Assembly: GCA_964537035.1 (NCBI GenBank) | Contig: CAZIAK010000058.1 | Span: 1-25,361 of the forward strand | DNA: 25,361 bases | Direction of reading: 5' to 3' | Source: CAZIAK01 sp964537035 | GTDB lineage: Bacteria; Planctomycetota; B15-G4 | Shown: positions 22,954 through 25,361 of the stretch, piece by piece | Layout of the letters: every line of letters begins with the position of its first letter | Position numbering within the stretch: the first letter of the stretch is position 1 | Program-made: the position numbers and the translations under genes | Notes under the pieces: generated by a model | What the model saw: only the letters and a program-made list of their open reading frames with translations | What the model was told of the DNA's origin: nothing | The model's database searches: none

Positions 22954-24279
22954 ATGCCTCCCCTGCGACAGTTGCTGAGAGAAGCGATCGAGTGGACAAA
23001 GCGCGTGGTCACCCAGCCTCGCAGCGAGCTGACCCGCTGGCAGCGCACGGCGCGGTTCTCTTACGACCTCTCGCGCCACGGCGCCCGCAAGCTGTCCTCG
23101 GACAACGCGCCGCAGATGGCGGGAGCCCTGGCTTTTCGCACGCTCTTCGGGCTGCTGCCCGTGCTCATCGTGGGCACGATTCTGGTGCGGGCGTTTCAGG
23201 GCACGGCCCAGTTCGAGGAGATGCTGGCCACGCTCTTTGACGGGTTGTTCCAGGGCACGGGGGCAGGTGGGGACGCCGCAGGCGGTGGCGATGGGAGCAT
23301 CAGCGCCTGGATGATGGACATGGTCTCCCGGGCCCAGGAGATCAACCTCACCGCGCTGGGCTCGGCGGGTTCAGCGGTGCTGGTCTACTCGGCGGTGAGC
23401 TTGATGGTGACCATCGAGAACGCCTTCAACACGATCTGTCGCGCACCCGAAGGGCGCAGCTGGTTTCGCCGCCTGCCCGTCTACTGGACCCTGCTCACCT
23501 TGGGTCCCATGGCCATCGGCGCCACGCTCTTCGCCAACGCCCAGTACCAGGGTCTCATCGAGTCGCTCACCAACTGGCAGTGGATGCTGTTCATCGCCCG
23601 GGCGGTCTGGGGTTTCGTCATCGTCTGGCTGCTCATGCTGGCGGTCTATCGACTGATGCCCGCCACGAGGGTGGGGCTGCGTCCGGCCATGGTGGGGGCG
23701 GCGGTGTGCGCGTTGGTGCTCACCGTGGGGCAGACCTTCTTGGGCGCGTACCTCAGCTCCATGCAGTCGATCAAGCTCTGGGGCTCGGTGGGGCTGATCC
23801 CCCTGTTCATGTTCTGGGTCTACGTGATGTGGCTGGCGGTGTTGTTCGGGCTGGAGGTCACGGCCACGCTGCAGATGCTCCACGGCCGTCGGTTGAAGGA
23901 CCTCGATCGCCTCGAACGCACGGGCGGCGTGGTAGACCCGGCGGTGGTGGTGTCGGTGATGCAACGGGTGGCCGCACGCTTCGTCCGGGGAGAGTCGTCC
24001 ACGCTGGAGTGGTTGGCAGAAGACCTGGGGCTCCCACTGTCGACCCTGGCGGTGATCTGCAACGGGCTCACGGAAGCGGGGCTGGTGCACGCCGTGGACG
24101 GCGCCGAAGAAGCGGTCACCCTGGCCCGCCCACCCGAACAGATCAGCGTGGGCGAGCTGATGGAAGTGGGCTATGGCCTGGTCGACGGTGGCGAGGCCGC
24201 GCCGTCCGAGCTGGTGCAGGGCCTGCGAGCCGCGCAGCGGGGCTTCGCCGAGACGCGGACCTTGGCGGGTTTCACCTAG
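22954..24279 (+). CDS. YihY/BrkB-family inner membrane protein with C-terminal winged-helix-like domain
   Basis: 441 residues from the ATG at 22954; the frame is open to 22912, but the added residues do not fit the family. ARKLSSDNAPQMAGALAFRT opens the YihY/BrkB domain. About six hydrophobic segments follow, including FGLLPVLIVGTILV, LVYSAVSLMVTI, WTLLTLGPMAIGATLF, FVIVWLLMLAVY, AAVCALVLTVGQTF and PLFMFWVYVMWLAVLFGLEV. A Gly-rich loop (GTGAGGDAAGGGDGS) sits between the first two. The last 110 residues (VVSVMQRVAARFVRG, STLAVICNGLTEAGLV) look like a small winged-helix domain, seen in many YihY proteins. The family's biochemical role is not settled; export or envelope functions have been proposed. 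Confidence 0.9.
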   Translation: MPPLRQLLREAIEWTKRVVTQPRSELTRWQRTARFSYDLSRHGARKLSSDNAPQMAGALAFRTLFGLLPVLIVGTILVRAFQGTAQFEEMLATLFDGLFQGTGAGGDAAGGGDGSISAWMMDMVSRAQEINLTALGSAGSAVLVYSAVSLMVTIENAFNTICRAPEGRSWFRRLPVYWTLLTLGPMAIGATLFANAQYQGLIESLTNWQWMLFIARAVWGFVIVWLLMLAVYRLMPATRVGLRPAMVGAAVCALVLTVGQTFLGAYLSSMQSIKLWGSVGLIPLFMFWVYVMWLAVLFGLEVTATLQMLHGRRLKDLDRLERTGGVVDPAVVVSVMQRVAARFVRGESSTLEWLAEDLGLPLSTLAVICNGLTEAGLVHAVDGAEEAVTLARPPEQISVGELMEVGYGLVDGGEAAPSELVQGLRAAQRGFAETRTLAGFT

Positions 24280-24395
24280 CGGTTGCTGCTGGCCGTGCCG
24301 CGAGCGCTTGGCATCGCCAGGGGGGCGTGCGTCTCGCGCCGGCGTACGCTGACGTGCAGCGGTATGCGCCGACATGCAGCGACGCGCAGGGGGGC

Positions 24396-24854
24396 TCAGG
24401 GAGCGTCCGGGGGCAGCTCGTACATGCCCTGCTTCGCGTCGACCAGGCGACCCTGTCGAGCGAGCTCTTGCCAGATCGGCGCGGGGATCTGATCCGGCGG
24501 TGTGATCGCCACCACGTTGGATGCCTGGCCCTTGCTGAAGGCTCCGCCGAGCCGCGACTCATCGTCGAGTCGGTTCAGCTTGAGCCGCTTGCGGTAGGCC
24601 TTCATGGCCCGCTTGAGAATGCCCCGGTCGTGCAGGGGCAGCAGACCCTTGCCGCTGCGCCAACCCTCCAGCAGGGCCTTCAGCGCGTCGCCGTCCTCTG
24701 CCTCGACGGCGTAGAGCAGGTCTTCTTCGTCTGCTTCGGCAGCGGTGAGAGCCAGGCGGGCTTCCTGCCACACCGTGGTCTGGGAGGGGTCGTCGAGGCG
24801 AGAGGCCAGCTCGGTCAATGCGTGGCAGAGAAGCATGGTCTTGGGATCAAACAT
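24396..24854 (-). CDS. Unknown 152-residue cytoplasmic protein
   Basis: Starts at ATG 24854 with MFDPKTMLLCHALTELASRL; no strong ribosome binding site is seen. It has no signal peptide or membrane segment. The first half is acidic and helical (EADEEDLLYAVEAEDGDALK); the middle is basic (DRGILKRAMKAYRKRLKLNR); the end (PAPIWQELARQGRLVDAKQG) looks like a small helical unit. I recognise no named family. The even codon use and well-behaved composition argue that it is real. It converges on the YihY gene, with 116 bases between the stops, in which I see nothing clear. Confidence 0.75.
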   Translation of the reverse strand: MFDPKTMLLCHALTELASRLDDPSQTTVWQEARLALTAAEADEEDLLYAVEAEDGDALKALLEGWRSGKGLLPLHDRGILKRAMKAYRKRLKLNRLDDESRLGGAFSKGQASNVVAITPPDQIPAPIWQELARQGRLVDAKQGMYELPPDAP

Positions 24855-24939
24855 GCCCGCGATGTTAGCAGTCGGGGGAGGGCGTCGCCTCCATGGCCTC
24901 GCCCAGGCGCCGCGACGTCAGCCCAGGCCCGCGGAGCGG

Positions 24940-25248
24940 TCAGCGCGCGTCTTCGTCCATGAGCAGGCGGGTGAGCTCGGTCGCGGGCGTTGCTGCCGAG
25001 ACGATCTGCTCCTTGCTGGCTTTCGGCAGGCGCTTGAGCCGGTACTCCAGGCGCTGGGCGAGGCTGCGGTCGCCGACCCGATCGTGGTAGACGAGCTGCA
25101 GGGGGCCCTTGCCTCTCAGGGCTCGGGCGCCCCGTCCTGAATCAGACCCGTGCTCAGCGAAGCGTCGCTCGACGTCGGTGCTGATGCCCGTGTAGAGCTT
25201 GCCGTCGGCGCTGCGCACCAGATAGATGTGCCAGTCGGTGGAGGACAT
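24940..25248 (-). CDS. GIY-YIG domain protein, YhbQ/UPF0213-like
   Basis: 102 residues from the ATG at 25248, the normal length of the single-domain YhbQ/UPF0213 group; the frame is open to 25320, but the extra residues are not family-like. WHIYLVRSADGKLYTGISTD holds the GIY-YIG core, as HIY and YTG, and VERRFAEHGS supplies the conserved Arg. GPLQLVYHDRVGDRSLAQRL then EYRLKRLPKASKEQIV carries the family Glu and Lys motif. Members are small predicted nucleases of uncertain role, perhaps in DNA repair. The upstream gene is 86 bases further along the window at its own stop side and may not be co-transcribed. Confidence 0.88.
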   Translation of the reverse strand: MSSTDWHIYLVRSADGKLYTGISTDVERRFAEHGSDSGRGARALRGKGPLQLVYHDRVGDRSLAQRLEYRLKRLPKASKEQIVSAATPATELTRLLMDEDAR

Positions 25249-25361
25249 GAGCCAGTCAGTCTGGGTCACACCAGAGGGAGCAGCAAGCCCGAAGACATCC
25301 GGCCTGGTCGCTGGACACATCGTCGAGCGGAACGTGCTCTGTACCAGCGTATGATCTGCCG

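Overview
The window is about 68% GC by eye and densely coding. It looks like a planctomycete chromosome, most likely one of the marine, high-GC Planctomycetota lineages. The pointers are two secreted FG-GAP proteins (one ending in an LruC module), a Thr-type member of the sulfatase superfamily on a lipoprotein, a secreted EF-hand protein with a long Gly/Pro linker, GTG and TTG starts, and many long antisense open frames caused by GC skew at codon positions. The assignment is inferred from gene style only; no rRNA or tRNA gene is present.

Layout. 3-3112 (+): the 3' part of a large secreted FG-GAP/LruC protein, followed by a small membrane-anchored partner candidate. 3167-5868 (-): a compact acyl-carrier-protein biosynthetic cassette, ACP1, KAS III, ACP2 and an LnmK/Pnap_2097-type double-hotdog acyltransferase/decarboxylase, with overlapping gene ends. 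5967-10800 (-): a secreted EF-hand protein and a 1279-residue secreted protein of unknown function. 10801-11170: a divergent intergenic region. 11171-15628 (+): a seven-repeat FG-GAP secreted protein, a CCA-adding-enzyme/poly(A)-polymerase family nucleotidyltransferase with an HD domain, and a membrane-anchored HDOD protein. 15664-20347 (-): a tightly packed run of a 107-residue unknown protein, an orphan D12-class adenine DNA methyltransferase, a secreted dual-specificity-like phosphatase fused to a SnoaL-like domain, and 4-alpha-glucanotransferase (malQ). 20533-24279 (+): a sulfatase-superfamily lipoprotein and a YihY/BrkB-type membrane protein. 24396-25248 (-): a conserved-looking 152-residue unknown protein and a GIY-YIG protein.

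Two loci deserve most attention. The first is the ACP1-KAS III-ACP2-LnmK-like cassette: a minimal condensing system with two carrier proteins and no visible ketoreductase, dehydratase or multimodular synthase. It could make a short acyl or beta-branched product not described from the sequence alone. The second is the four-gene minus-strand run at 15664-20347, where an orphan DNA methyltransferase is coupled by a 4-base ATGA overlap to an exported phosphatase/SnoaL fusion. Smaller curiosities are in-frame repeat expansions (an acidic Asp/Asp/Glu run, Gly-rich 15-mers, and Ser-Asn-Gly/Asn-Gln-Thr 9-mers inside malQ), a sulfatase-fold enzyme with Thr at the nucleophile position, and several perfect inverted repeats at gene boundaries.
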